From Bradyrhizobium diazoefficiens (GTDB lineage Bacteria > Pseudomonadota > Alphaproteobacteria > Rhizobiales > Xanthobacteraceae), in assembly GCF_016612535.1 (NCBI RefSeq), contig NZ_JAENXS010000002.1, positions 2,108,001 through 2,172,000 on the forward strand: a DNA stretch of 64,000 nucleotides. Reading direction: 5' to 3'. A program made the position numbers and the translations under genes. The number at the start of each line of letters is the position of its first letter. Position 1 is the stretch's first letter. Below are positions 55,729 through 64,000 of this stretch, piece after piece. The notes below the pieces were generated by a model. It had not been told where the DNA came from. It searched no databases and saw nothing but the letters and a program-made list of their open reading frames with translations.

Positions 55729-55752
55729 GGCCCCGCGAACGCGGGGCCTTTT
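55729..55752 (+). terminator. Intrinsic terminator after 78-residue gene
   Basis: GGCCCCGC-GAAC-GCGGGGCC (55729-55748) plus TTTT. Confidence 0.85.
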
Positions 55753-55771
55753 GCTTCGGGCTCGAACATTC

Positions 55772-55972
55772 TCAAGGCCACATGGTCGGTGCGCGGATCA
55801 GAGCATCCCGACCGGCCCGCTTCAGATCGTCGACCGAGCAGTGCCCCGCCCGAACAAGATCACTCAGTCTTGCGGCAACGCGTTGGCGCGTCGCCGCCTC
55901 GGACGGAGCAAGGTCGGCGCAGATCTCATCGAGAACCGCCCACAGCAGGGCGGCCATTTCGGCATCCGGCAT
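55772..55972 (-). CDS. Small helical protein (66 residues)
   Basis: Sequence AALLWAVLDEICADLAPSEAATRQRVAARLSDLVR (split) and DLKRAGRDALIRAP; amphipathic helices, one Cys each half. Resembles small proteins of the Bradyrhizobium type with an AAxR.RVAxxL pattern. Function unknown. Confidence 0.55.
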   Translation of the reverse strand: MPDAEMAALLWAVLDEICADLAPSEAATRQRVAARLSDLVRAGHCSVDDLKRAGRDALIRAPTMWP

Positions 55973-56007
55973 TGACGGGCTCGGGCATGTCGCGTTGCGC
56001 GACCGCT

Positions 56008-56217
56008 TTAGCTGCGTCGGATGTCAGTGATGTTAAGGCGGCGGCTGACGGAATTCGTCTTCACGAGATAGTCAAGCTGCGCCCGCTTGCGCGCGATCAA
56101 AAGCTGGGCGGTGGCATCGTCGAGGCCCTCGCGCTGCAATTGCCGGATCGCGGAGCCCAGTTCGAGGATCTCGGCACGCAACTTCAGAATCCGGTAGGCG
56201 TCCGGGTCTTCCTCCAC
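56008..56217 (-). CDS. Small coiled-coil protein (69 residues)
   Basis: MEEDPDAYRILKLRAEILELG then a helix with IRQLQREGLDDATAQLLIARKRAQLDYL (split); leucine heptads suggest coiled coil. Not recognised. Separate from the next gene by 34 bp, same strand, so perhaps an operon. Confidence 0.55.
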   Translation of the reverse strand: MEEDPDAYRILKLRAEILELGSAIRQLQREGLDDATAQLLIARKRAQLDYLVKTNSVSRRLNITDIRRS

Positions 56218-56251
56218 CGCACGCCTCCATCCGCCGTGTGTTTCTAACGCC

Positions 56252-56527
56252 TCAGCGGCGCGCGGTTGCGCGTGCCAGCTGGCTATCGCTCTTCACCAGG
56301 CGAAGACGCACCCGGTGGCGGACGTCTGGCAGGACATCGCAGCCACCCGCGGCCTTCCATTCGGCGATCAGCAGGTTGATTTTCCGGCGCAGATCCATCT
56401 GCGCCAGGGCTTTTTCGGTGCAGTCGCGATCGCGGTCGACGAGGTCGCGCACGGACGCCTCGACATCGGCCATTTCCAGCCTCAAGGCGCTGATTTTGCG
56501 TCGAATTTCATTAATTCTGTTGTCCAT
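56252..56527 (-). CDS. Coiled-coil small protein (91 residues)
   Basis: N-terminal heptad region (RINEIRRKISALRLEMADVEASVRDLVDR) and a C-terminal charged tail; one Cys pair in AAGGCDV. No signal. Function unknown; similar in size and style to its downstream neighbour. Confidence 0.55.
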   Translation of the reverse strand: MDNRINEIRRKISALRLEMADVEASVRDLVDRDRDCTEKALAQMDLRRKINLLIAEWKAAGGCDVLPDVRHRVRLRLVKSDSQLARATARR

Positions 56528-56588
56528 GGCTTGTTAGAACAAAATAAGAACGTATAGTCAAGCCACGAATTCAGAACGGAGAGTGGAC

Positions 56589-56783
56589 ATGCAGGTTCAA
56601 GGTAAATACGACGCCAAGGCTTTTCTCGTCGAGCAGATGACCCGGGCGCAGGGGCTGCGGTTGAAGCGGCTCAGTGAAGAGGCCTACCAGCCCGCGCAAT
56701 ACAATCGGGGTCTGTCCTCTTCCGAAGCCGCGCGCCGTATCCAGGTGCTGGAGGCGGAGATCGAACTCGCGAACTCCTTCTAG
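56589..56783 (+). CDS. DUF3072-like small protein
   Basis: 64 residues from ATG at 56589. The pattern MTRAQGLRLKRLSEEAYQP and then SSSEAARRIQVLEAE matches DUF3072, whose members have the same two helices and a K/R-I-x-x-L end. Function unknown; often stress linked. Confidence 0.7.
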   Translation: MQVQGKYDAKAFLVEQMTRAQGLRLKRLSEEAYQPAQYNRGLSSSEAARRIQVLEAEIELANSF

Positions 56784-56803
56784 GGAGCGCGGCCGGCACT
56801 CTT

Positions 56804-56828
56804 GGAACGTTATGTAAGCATTACGGTT
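56804..56828 (+). promoter_or_regulatory. EcfG-like promoter variant (GGAAC-N16-GGTT)
   Basis: GGAAC (56804-56808), 16 bp, GGTT (56825-56828), 28 bp before the ATG at 56856. Confidence 0.55.
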
Positions 56829-56855
56829 CTTTCCCCAGATCACGGGAGAGAGTTG

Positions 56856-57140
56856 ATGGCACGCAAGGCAAAGAAGCGCCGGTACTCGCGCAGCTCCGGC
56901 AGTGATGTCGAGCGCGAGATGCGCCGTTACAAGAAAGGCACCGCCAAAAGCGGACCGGGCGGTCGCGGCGGGCGCGTGAAGAGCCGCAAGCAGGCGATTG
57001 CGATCGGCCTCTCGGAGGCGCGCAAGAAGGGCAAGAAGGTCCCGAAGAAGGCGTCGAAGCGAAAGACGTCCAAGAAAAAGGCCACCAAGAAGAAGAAGAA
57101 GAAGAAGAAGAGCTCGAAGCGGAAATCCGCCAAGCGGTGA
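56856..57140 (+). CDS. DUF6496-type Lys/Arg-rich histone-like protein
   Basis: 94 residues. N-terminal SGSDVEREMRRYKKGTAKSG and QAIAIGLSEARKKGKKVPKK match the DUF6496 pattern; the C-terminus is a poly-Lys tail of 20+ Lys, very basic. It probably binds DNA like histone H1-type proteins of alphaproteobacteria. Stress-type promoter upstream. Confidence 0.8.
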   Translation: MARKAKKRRYSRSSGSDVEREMRRYKKGTAKSGPGGRGGRVKSRKQAIAIGLSEARKKGKKVPKKASKRKTSKKKATKKKKKKKKSSKRKSAKR

Positions 57141-57151
57141 CCTGACCGGCG

Positions 57152-57514
57152 TCAGATCATGGTGCCCGGCATGAAGCAGCGGATCGAAATGCCGAACGCT
57201 GTCTTGACCGGCCAAACCATGGTGCGACCGGCGCGGTTCGGCTCGGTGATGACGGCGTCGTCAGGCACATCCACCCACTGCCCGTCGAGCCGCACCCGAT
57301 AGTGCCCGTTGTGCGATTCCCAATCGGGATCCGAAACGGCAAATCCATCGGCATCCGAGCAGCACGGACCGAGATGGCTGCGCAGGCTGTCAAACCAGGG
57401 CTTCAGCGGCGAGTCGGCGTAGCGGCCGTCATCGCGCCCCATGGCACTTCCGGTCGCCAGAACGAGCGGCGTCACAAGTAGCGCGTATCTCAGCGAGAGC
57501 TTTAATCGATCCAT
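57152..57514 (-). CDS. Small secreted protein (120 residues)
   Basis: From ATG at 57514. Signal peptide LRYALLVTPLVLATGSAMG. Mature part has WFDSLRSHLGPCCSDADGFAVSDPDWESHN (split) with two adjacent Cys and a DDAVITEPNRAG end. Function unknown. Overlaps nothing; 12 bp from the DUF6496 stop. Confidence 0.6.
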   Translation of the reverse strand: MDRLKLSLRYALLVTPLVLATGSAMGRDDGRYADSPLKPWFDSLRSHLGPCCSDADGFAVSDPDWESHNGHYRVRLDGQWVDVPDDAVITEPNRAGRTMVWPVKTAFGISIRCFMPGTMI

Positions 57515-57739
57515 GTCGGCACCGATCAATGCGGGACCACCGGCCGGTTCCATAAAGCGGCCGGACGTCCGAAGTTCCACGCCTGCAATTCGCCCTGCCG
57601 GCCTCATTGCCGCCAACGCGCAAGCATGCGCCTTCGAAGTCTGACGAGCGAACGCGGCTTTTTCGGACGAACCAGTCATCATTGCTGCCGTTAACGAGAA
57701 TGTTATCGATCGCCTGTGGGTATCTCGCAGGCGCGCACG

Positions 57740-57764
57740 AAAAAGGCGGCCCGCAGGCCGCCTT
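57740..57764 (-). terminator. Intrinsic terminator after DegP-type gene
   Basis: Minus strand: AAGGCGGCC and GGCCGCCTT arms with TTTTTCG beyond. Confidence 0.8.
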
Positions 57765-57791
57765 GTGAATTTGCCGTCGAAGCCGCGGGAC

Positions 57792-59327
57792 TTACGCCAG
57801 CGGTACCGCGACGAACCGGGTCGCCTCCGCGCTTTTCACCTGCAACAGCACGCTGTGCTTGCCGGACGATTTGGCCTGCGCCAGCTCGGAGCGAACGTCG
57901 CCGACATTGGCGACGGCCTTGCCGCCGACATTGAGGATGACGTCGCCGGTCTGGATGCCGCGCTGCGCGGCCGGTCCTTGCGGATCGACCTCGGTGACGA
58001 CGACGCCCTTCTGGCCTGCGCCCTGGACATCGCCGGCCGGCGCCAGGCTAAGGCCGAGGTGCGGCGTGCCGGCACCCGGCTGCGCCTTGCCTTCATCCGC
58101 CTTCGCCTGATGCTCGTTCGGCAGTTCGCCGAGCGCCAGCGTCACGGTCTTGCTCTCGCCCTTGTGGACGATGTCGAGCTTCACGGACGTGCCCGGCGCC
58201 AGCGTCGCGATGGTGCGGGCGAGATCGCGGGAGTCCTTGACCGCATTGCCGTTGACGGCGGTGATGACGTCGCCCGCCTCGATGCCGGCCTTCGCCGCCG
58301 GGCTGCCGTCCTGGGGATTGTCGACGATCGCACCGCGTGCCGCCTTCAGGCCGAGGCTGTCGGCGATCTCTGATGTCACCGGCTGCACCTGCACGCCGAG
58401 CCAGCCGCGAGTGACCGCGCCCTTGTCCTTCAGCTGCGCGACGACGAGCTTCGCGGTCGAGGCCGGAATGTCGAAGCCGATGCCGACCGAGCCGCCAGAG
58501 GGCGAGAAGATCGCGGTGTTCACGCCGATCACGTTGCCGTTCATGTCGAAGGCCGGACCGCCGGAATTGCCCTTGTTGATGGGGGCATCGATCTGGATGA
58601 AGTCGTCATAGGGACCGTTGCCGATGTCGCGGCCGCTGGCCGAGACGATGCCGGCCGTCACCGTGCCGCCGAGGCCAAAGGGATTGCCGACCGCGACCAC
58701 CCAGTCACCGATCCGGGGCTTCTGGTCGGAGAACTTGACGAACGGAAAGTTCGACTTGCCCTCAACCTTGATCAGCGCGAGATCGGTCTTCGGATCGGTG
58801 CCGACCACCTTCGCGGTGTAGATCGTGCCGTCATCCGTCGTTACCTGCACCGACTGCGCATGGTCGACGACATGGTTGTTGGTCACGGCGTAGCCGTCAG
58901 CCGAGATGAAGAAGCCGGAGCCTTCGCCCGTGATGATCTGGTGGCGTTCACGCGGCATGCCGTTCATGCCGTTAGGCAAGCGGAAGCCGAACTGCCGCGA
59001 GAACTGGTCGAACGGGGAATCCTCGTCCTGGTCCATCCGGTTCTGTTGCAACATCGCGCTCTTGTCGCTGTCCTGGTCGATCTTCACCCGCACCGAGATG
59101 ACGGCCGGTTTGACCTTGCTGACGAGGTCGCCGAAGCCCGGCGGTGTCGTCGCCGCCTCTGCGGCATGCGCAGGCGAAATCAGGGAGGTCACGCCGAACT
59201 GCGTTGAAGCGGGAGATGCGGCCAGCATGGCCACGCCAAGCGCGGCCACGGTGCCGAGCAGCGCCAGCCGGCGCGGCTTCAGAATTCTGCGGGAGGTGGT
59301 GGTGTCGGAATTGACGCGATCTTTCAT
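57792..59327 (-). CDS. DegP/HtrA-type periplasmic serine protease
   Basis: 511 residues from ATG at 59327. Membrane/signal part to about 57, then the trypsin-like domain with H152 (NNHVVDH), D182 (TDLALIKV) and S255 (KGNSGGPAF), and two PDZ domains (about 310-400, 415-508). It degrades or refolds damaged envelope proteins. The start at 59327 leaves a typical rhizobial N-terminal leader. Terminator downstream. Confidence 0.95.
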   Translation of the reverse strand: MKDRVNSDTTTSRRILKPRRLALLGTVAALGVAMLAASPASTQFGVTSLISPAHAAEAATTPPGFGDLVSKVKPAVISVRVKIDQDSDKSAMLQQNRMDQDEDSPFDQFSRQFGFRLPNGMNGMPRERHQIITGEGSGFFISADGYAVTNNHVVDHAQSVQVTTDDGTIYTAKVVGTDPKTDLALIKVEGKSNFPFVKFSDQKPRIGDWVVAVGNPFGLGGTVTAGIVSASGRDIGNGPYDDFIQIDAPINKGNSGGPAFDMNGNVIGVNTAIFSPSGGSVGIGFDIPASTAKLVVAQLKDKGAVTRGWLGVQVQPVTSEIADSLGLKAARGAIVDNPQDGSPAAKAGIEAGDVITAVNGNAVKDSRDLARTIATLAPGTSVKLDIVHKGESKTVTLALGELPNEHQAKADEGKAQPGAGTPHLGLSLAPAGDVQGAGQKGVVVTEVDPQGPAAQRGIQTGDVILNVGGKAVANVGDVRSELAQAKSSGKHSVLLQVKSAEATRFVAVPLA

Positions 59328-59539
59328 GTCGAAATGTCCATGTTGGTGAAGGTGTCGCCCTGCACGCAACATGGGCGCCCCCACCTTACGGTGTCCCGTC
59401 CACGCGATTAATTCTTGGAAAAGTTGCCGCGGCCAGCAGCCGCAGGCCTTGTTCTCTCAGGAGCCTTGTTCTCTCAGGAGACGCCGCACCGTGCGCGATG
59501 CCTCAGCGAGCAATATCGTGAAGAATTGCAGCCAGGGTC

Positions 59540-59752
59540 TCACGCCGCGGCGGGTCTCTCCCATGCCGCGGCCGCGATGGCATCGTCTTCGCGTTGCGCA
59601 TTGCACGCGTCGTAATGGGCTTTCAGCGCGATCTCTGCGAGATGTTCGAAATGTTCGGCCTGGCCGAGCAGTTGCCAGTTCTGGAGCGGCCGATAGGCCG
59701 CCTGCTGACGACAGAGGGACGCCAGCGCGCGGTAACGACGTACGTTCTCCAT
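59540..59752 (-). CDS. Small helical protein (70 residues)
   Basis: ATG at 59752 with GGGAGGG upstream. Sequence RRYRALASLCRQQAAYRPLQNWQLLGQAE then EHLAEIALKAHYDAC; similar in style to the protein at 45568-45753 (a Cys in the first helix and a LAxxA second helix). Likely a Bradyrhizobium small-protein family member; function unknown. Confidence 0.65.
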   Translation of the reverse strand: MENVRRYRALASLCRQQAAYRPLQNWQLLGQAEHFEHLAEIALKAHYDACNAQREDDAIAAAAWERPAAA

Positions 59753-59938
59753 GAGACCCTCCCTCGCGTTCACAAGCGCTTATTGCCCTGATTTGCGTCA
59801 GGCCGATGGCGGTTGTGCAAAACATTTGCTGCGTGCACTGCACGCCCGATCGCAGTTAACTTTTGAGAAATACGCGCCCAGACTGTGGTTCCTATCGCGC
59901 CGATTTGCACGCGGAACTCGGCTGCGTGGACTGGTGGC

Positions 59939-61810
59939 CTAGGCGTAGCGGCGGCGCTCGACATCGATGCCGATCAGATCGAAATAATGTTCGATCGGTT
60001 CGGGCCGCCCGACGAAATAGCCCTGCATCTCCTCGCAGGCCTCGTATTCCAGGAAGGCGCGCTGCTCTTCCGTCTCCACCCCTTCCGCAACGACCGGGAT
60101 GTGCAGGGCGTGCGCAAGGCTCAGGACCGCGCGGACGATCTCGGCCGATTGCGGCGTCGCCTCGAGGTTGGAGATGAAGCTCCGGTCGATCTTGATCTTG
60201 TCGAACGGGAACGACTGGAGATAGGACAGCGACGAATACCCTGTGCCGAAATCGTCCATCGCGATACGAATGCCGAGTGCCTTCAGCCGCCGCAGCAGAT
60301 TGAGTGCGCGGGTGAAATCGCCGATCAGCACGCCCTCGGTGATCTCGACCTCGAGCCGGGTCGGCGCCAGCCCCGTTTCGAGCAGGATCTGGTGGATGGA
60401 CCGTTCGAGGTCGCCGGCCTGGAACTGGACAGGCGACAGATTGACTGCGACCTGCAACGGCTTCGGCCAGGACGCCGCCTCGTGGCAGGCCTCGCGCAGC
60501 ACCCATTCGCCGATCTCGATGATCTGCCCGTTCTCCTCGGCCAACGGAATGAACTGGTCGGGCGGCACGAAGCCCCGGGTCGGATGGTTCCAGCGCAGCA
60601 GCGCCTCGAAGCCGATGATCTCGCCACCCATCCGCGCCTGCGGCTGGAAGTAGACGAGGAACTGGTTCTGCTCGAGCGCGTGGCGCAGATCGTGCTGCAA
60701 CAGCCTGCGGTCGCGCAGCTCCCGGTCCATCTCGGTTTCGAAGAAGCAGACCCTGCCCCGGCCTTCGCGTTTGGCGCGATAGAGCGCGGAATCGGCGTTC
60801 GCAAGCAGCGTTGCCGCGTCCACGCCGTCATCCGGATAGACGGCGATGCCGACACTGAGGCCCACATGGGAGAGGTAGTCGTCGACCTCGAGTTCGTTGC
60901 CGATCGCCTCGACCAGACGCTCGGCGAGCGAGAGGACGTCGTCGCGGCGGACGTCGTCCGGCATCAGGATCATGAACTCGTCGCCGCCAATGCGGGCGAC
61001 GAAGGCCCCATCGGCTTCCCCAGCAAGGCGCTCGGCGGCTGCCCGCATCAGCATGTCGCCCACGGGGTGGCCGAACACGTCGTTGACTTCCTTGAAGCGA
61101 TCGAGATCCAGGCTCAGCACTGCAAAATTGGTCGACGTCTCCTGCGCTCGCTCCAGCCGTTCGGCGAGCGCCGCGTTGAAAGCACTGCGGTTCGGCAGGT
61201 CCGTCAAGGCATCATACTGTGCAAGATGGCTGATATGCGCCTCATTGGTGATCCGCTCGGTGACGTCCTCGATCACGCCGACCAGATATTGCGGCGCGCC
61301 GCTGCCGTCGCGAACCAGCAGCTTGCGGGAATTGACCAGGCGATCATGGCCGTTGACGCCGATTTCGAGCCGATGCCCTTCCAAGATCAACGGCCCGCCG
61401 CTGTCGACGACGCGGCGATCCAGCTCGTTGATGGCGCTGGCAACATCCTCCGGAAAGATCTGGTCAGGGGTTTTGCCCAGCATCCGATGGCGGGGCATGC
61501 CGAAATATTCTTCGCCGGCGCGGTTGAGCAGGACGTAGCGGGAATCCCTGGCGTCCTTCGCAAACACCGCGATCGGGATATTCTCGATGATGCTGTCGAG
61601 GAATTCGCGCGCGCGCAGCAGATCCTGCTCGGCACGCTTGTGCGTCTGCTCGAGCTCCTCGATCATCAGCTTGATCGCGCGGTCGGTGCGCCGACGATCG
61701 CTGTCGCCCTCCTCATAGGCCGCGCTGACGAGATCGCCGAGCCTGGTCAAATCGACCTGCCCGGACTCGTCCGTCGCCTGGCGAATCTGCCGTGCCAACA
61801 GGCGATGCAT
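59939..61810 (-). CDS. PAS-GGDEF-EAL cyclic-di-GMP enzyme
   Basis: 623 residues. PAS (about 70-190), GGDEF (190-360) with intact IGGDEF and FGHPVGD, EAL (370-620) with FEALLRW, EGVL and DDFGTGYSS. Both domains look complete, so it may make and break c-di-GMP; the I-site cannot be judged surely. It starts 2 bp after the FIST stop and shares an operon with it. Confidence 0.95.
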   Translation of the reverse strand: MHRLLARQIRQATDESGQVDLTRLGDLVSAAYEEGDSDRRRTDRAIKLMIEELEQTHKRAEQDLLRAREFLDSIIENIPIAVFAKDARDSRYVLLNRAGEEYFGMPRHRMLGKTPDQIFPEDVASAINELDRRVVDSGGPLILEGHRLEIGVNGHDRLVNSRKLLVRDGSGAPQYLVGVIEDVTERITNEAHISHLAQYDALTDLPNRSAFNAALAERLERAQETSTNFAVLSLDLDRFKEVNDVFGHPVGDMLMRAAAERLAGEADGAFVARIGGDEFMILMPDDVRRDDVLSLAERLVEAIGNELEVDDYLSHVGLSVGIAVYPDDGVDAATLLANADSALYRAKREGRGRVCFFETEMDRELRDRRLLQHDLRHALEQNQFLVYFQPQARMGGEIIGFEALLRWNHPTRGFVPPDQFIPLAEENGQIIEIGEWVLREACHEAASWPKPLQVAVNLSPVQFQAGDLERSIHQILLETGLAPTRLEVEITEGVLIGDFTRALNLLRRLKALGIRIAMDDFGTGYSSLSYLQSFPFDKIKIDRSFISNLEATPQSAEIVRAVLSLAHALHIPVVAEGVETEEQRAFLEYEACEEMQGYFVGRPEPIEHYFDLIGIDVERRRYA

Positions 61811-61812
61811 GG

Positions 61813-62964
61813 TCAAGCGGCGGCCTCCGCGATCATCGTGACGGTCATGGTCTGATTGTGCAGTTCGCAGCGGCCGGAGGCCACGGGCGGTGCGATCTCG
61901 CCATAAGAGTAGAAGCCGATACGAACGACATCGTCGCCGAGTTCGGCGGCAACGGCGTCCAGCTCGTCCTGCGTGCGCTGCCCCATGATCTTGCGGCGGC
62001 CGGTGCAGCTCACCAGGATCGCGAGCTTGTCGCCGGCAATCCCATCGGAAAGCGCGTTGCGCGCCTGCCGGCCCGCCTCGCCTGCACCCGCAGCGAGGCT
62101 GTCGAAATTGGCACGCATCAATTGCGCCGTACACCCTTCCGGAATGTCGGCGGCAAACGTCAGCGTTCCGGCGCTGCGATCCACCGCAAAGACGGAGCGC
62201 ACGATCTGCCGATCCGGCTCGGATTCGTCGTGAATGCGCAACGGAAACGCGAGGCCCGAACCAGGCATCGCCGCGGCCTCTTCCTCGCCGAGATAGCGCG
62301 TGTAGAGATCCAGTGGCGGCTTGCCGTCGAGCTCAACCACCACGGGCCCCTCCGATTTCGTAACCTTGCGCCGCGGGCCGAACACGTCCCAGCCAGCCGC
62401 GCAACCATGCGCGATGCGAAAGGAGGTTCCATAGAAGCCGATTGCCGCGACGCGGTTCGGCAAGGGCTCGCCATCGGCCCCGACCAATGTTTGCTCGAAC
62501 CGGGTGCCATCGCCGGCCAAGCCGCCCGTGACTGGCAGATCCGGCCCGAGCACCTCGGTGATACCGGCGAGCAGCTCGGCACCGTTCACGCCCAACCCGT
62601 CGGACAGAACGAACAGCCCCGCCAGGTCCGCCGCCATCACCTGGCGAGCAAGACGCACGCCGCAAGCTCGCGACGCCTCGCGTGATTCAATGATTTCGTT
62701 CACCACCATCACCTGCGTTCGCGCGAAACGCAAGGCGACGGCAACCACTCCATCATCGCGGATGTCATCGCCGTGGATCTGGCCGCCGGTGCTGCAACCG
62801 ATGACATGACTGTCAGGATAACGACCGCGCAGCTCGCGATAGCGCTCGCCACCGGTCAGCCCCTCGCGGCTGCCGAAATAAAGCACGAGTTGGGCTGGCT
62901 CGCGCAGGGCATTCGCTCCGCGCCAGCCATGGGCAGCATTCCAGTGAAGATATTGAATGTGCAT
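61813..62964 (-). CDS. FIST-domain sensor protein
   Basis: 383 residues from ATG at 62964. FIST-N (about 20-210) with GCSTGGQIHGDDI and GGLAGDGTRF, and FIST-C with VRIGFYSYGEIAP and LHNQTMTVTMIAE. FIST proteins are cytoplasmic ligand-binding (amino acid-like) sensors, often linked to kinases or c-di-GMP enzymes. Here the partner is the PAS-GGDEF-EAL protein next to it. Confidence 0.9.
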   Translation of the reverse strand: MHIQYLHWNAAHGWRGANALREPAQLVLYFGSREGLTGGERYRELRGRYPDSHVIGCSTGGQIHGDDIRDDGVVAVALRFARTQVMVVNEIIESREASRACGVRLARQVMAADLAGLFVLSDGLGVNGAELLAGITEVLGPDLPVTGGLAGDGTRFEQTLVGADGEPLPNRVAAIGFYGTSFRIAHGCAAGWDVFGPRRKVTKSEGPVVVELDGKPPLDLYTRYLGEEEAAAMPGSGLAFPLRIHDESEPDRQIVRSVFAVDRSAGTLTFAADIPEGCTAQLMRANFDSLAAGAGEAGRQARNALSDGIAGDKLAILVSCTGRRKIMGQRTQDELDAVAAELGDDVVRIGFYSYGEIAPPVASGRCELHNQTMTVTMIAEAAA

Positions 62965-63144
62965 CCCACGCGCTCTCTGCGATCCTTGAACCACAGATTG
63001 TGTCGCAGCGCATTGCGTCGTCGTTAATCGGACATCGGCTTCACCGCCGTTGGTTACCCCGGCATGAAGGATAAAGTCGACTAGCGGTATATTCTCCGTA
63101 AGACCCCGGAGAAGGGTCACGTGCTCGCGCAGCGCCTCCGTAGT

Positions 63145-63882
63145 CTACCGGATGCGCACGGCTTCTCCTGCGCGCATCGACGGCGCGGAAATATTCTGCA
63201 GTTTCGGAACCCGACCGGCTTCCGCAGCAATGCGAATGGCCGCGATATTGCCGGCATAGTCGACGCTGCGTTTGCCACGGAACACGGCGGAACCCGCCAC
63301 CAGCGTATCGGCGCCCGCGGCAGCAACCGCGGCGGCATTATCGCGCGTGACGCCGCCATCGACTTCGAGCCGGATCGGCCGCTCGCCGATCATGGTTCGA
63401 ATACGCGCGATCTTATCGAGCTGGGATTCGAGGAAGGACTGGCCGCCGAAGCCGGGATTGACCGTCATCACCAGCACGAGATCGACACGGTCGAGCACAT
63501 AGTCGATCGCGCTCTCGGGCGTGACCGGGCACAGGCTGACACCGGCCTTCTTACCGAGCGCGCGGATCGCCTGAAGCGACCGATCGAGATGCGGACCGGC
63601 TTCGGCATGAACCGTGATGACGTCGGCGCCCGCCTTGGCAAACGCCTCAAGAAAGGGATCGGTCGGCGCTATCATCAGATGCACGTCGAAGACCTTCTTC
63701 GTCAGCGGACGGATCGCCTTGATGATATCGGCGCCAAAACTGATGTTCGGCACGAAGTGGCCGTCCATGACGTCGCAATGGATCCAGTCGGCGCCGGCCG
63801 CATCGATGGCCGCGATCTCCTCGCCGAGACACGCGAAGTCCGCTGCCAGGATCGAGGGCGCAATGACAATCTCGCTGCTCAT
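63145..63882 (-). CDS. rpe: Ribulose-phosphate 3-epimerase
   Basis: 245 residues. TIM barrel with [28 protein letters not shown] and DGGV; metal-binding His and Asp are in place. Interconverts ribulose- and xylulose-5-phosphate (pentose pathway, Calvin cycle). A C-terminal extension of ~18 residues is usual in rhizobia. Its start overlaps the preceding gene by an ATGA. Confidence 0.97.
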   Translation of the reverse strand: MSSEIVIAPSILAADFACLGEEIAAIDAAGADWIHCDVMDGHFVPNISFGADIIKAIRPLTKKVFDVHLMIAPTDPFLEAFAKAGADVITVHAEAGPHLDRSLQAIRALGKKAGVSLCPVTPESAIDYVLDRVDLVLVMTVNPGFGGQSFLESQLDKIARIRTMIGERPIRLEVDGGVTRDNAAAVAAAGADTLVAGSAVFRGKRSVDYAGNIAAIRIAAEAGRVPKLQNISAPSMRAGEAVRIR

Positions 63883-64000
63883 GGCTTGGCACTCCGCACG
63901 TCGGCTCCGCCGCTGAAGACGCGGCTCGCGAGAACGTCAACCGGGTCGATGGTCTCGAGATCGGCGACGTCGAGCATTCGATCAAGATCGGACACCAGGC
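63879..64000 (-). CDS. C-terminal end of an unidentified gene upstream of rpe
   Basis: Open minus-strand frame from the window edge to stop TGA 63879-63881, overlapping rpe's ATG. Readable: [30 protein letters not shown], ending SAKP. Too short to identify. Confidence 0.55.
   Translation of the reverse strand, partial: LVSDLDRMLDVADLETIDPVDVLASRVFSGGADVRSAKP

Overview
The window is a GC-rich stretch of an alphaproteobacterial chromosome, most probably Bradyrhizobium or a close relative in the Nitrobacteraceae. This rests on the style of the gene products, many small secreted or hydrophilic proteins with rhizobial flavour, dense palindromic intergenic repeats, and stress-type promoters of the GGAAC-N16-CGTT form. 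It carries housekeeping genes (trmA-like end fragment, aroC, fabI, clpS, pdxH, ribB-type, degP-type, rpe) mixed with accessory and regulatory genes. No rRNA, tRNA, insertion sequence, CRISPR array or phage was seen.

Layout. 0-5.7 kb: RNA methyltransferase end, Tat nitroreductase, secreted proteins, a scar joining two truncated genes (VOC and carboxymuconolactone decarboxylase families), a nucleotidyltransferase, a duplicated-domain protein and a DUF1194 protein. 5.9-8.6 kb: a fluoride riboswitch followed by MFS transporter, two CrcB/Fluc genes and DUF190. 8.6-18.3 kb: clpS, cyclase-lipoprotein pair, aroC, phosphatase, fabI, ECF sigma/anti-sigma pair, DnaJ-like protein, pdxH, SDR. 18.3-32.7 kb: CorA, L,D-transpeptidase, extensin-like protein, acyl-CoA ligase, branched-chain-type binding protein, DUF1499, MBL hydrolase, glutaryl-CoA dehydrogenase type ACAD, RibB with a degenerate RibA half, DUF3124, aminotransferase, a short XRE regulator.

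32.8-57.1 kb is the most interesting part. At least ten genes or operons there have upstream elements fitting GGAAC-N16-(C/G)GTT or one base away, all with the same 16-bp spacer. This is the signature of the general stress sigma factor EcfG. The apparent targets are a His-rich secreted peptide, a LuxR/NarL-type regulator with membrane segments and a long repetitive tail, a 50-residue protein, an EmrAB-type efflux operon, a PRC-barrel operon, several very small proteins, a 2097-residue soluble hybrid kinase with 12 HAMP-like units, and a Lys-rich histone-like protein. A REC-PAS-HWE kinase follows the HAMP kinase; kinases of the HWE/HisKA2 class are known inputs to the PhyR-NepR-EcfG cascade, so the region may contain both sensors and outputs of that response. 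Ordinary genes (aldo/keto reductase, PhoD-like phosphatase, nitronate monooxygenase) lie between.

57.1-64 kb: secreted protein, DegP-type protease, FIST sensor with a GGDEF-EAL protein in one tight operon, rpe, and the end of a further gene running out of the window.
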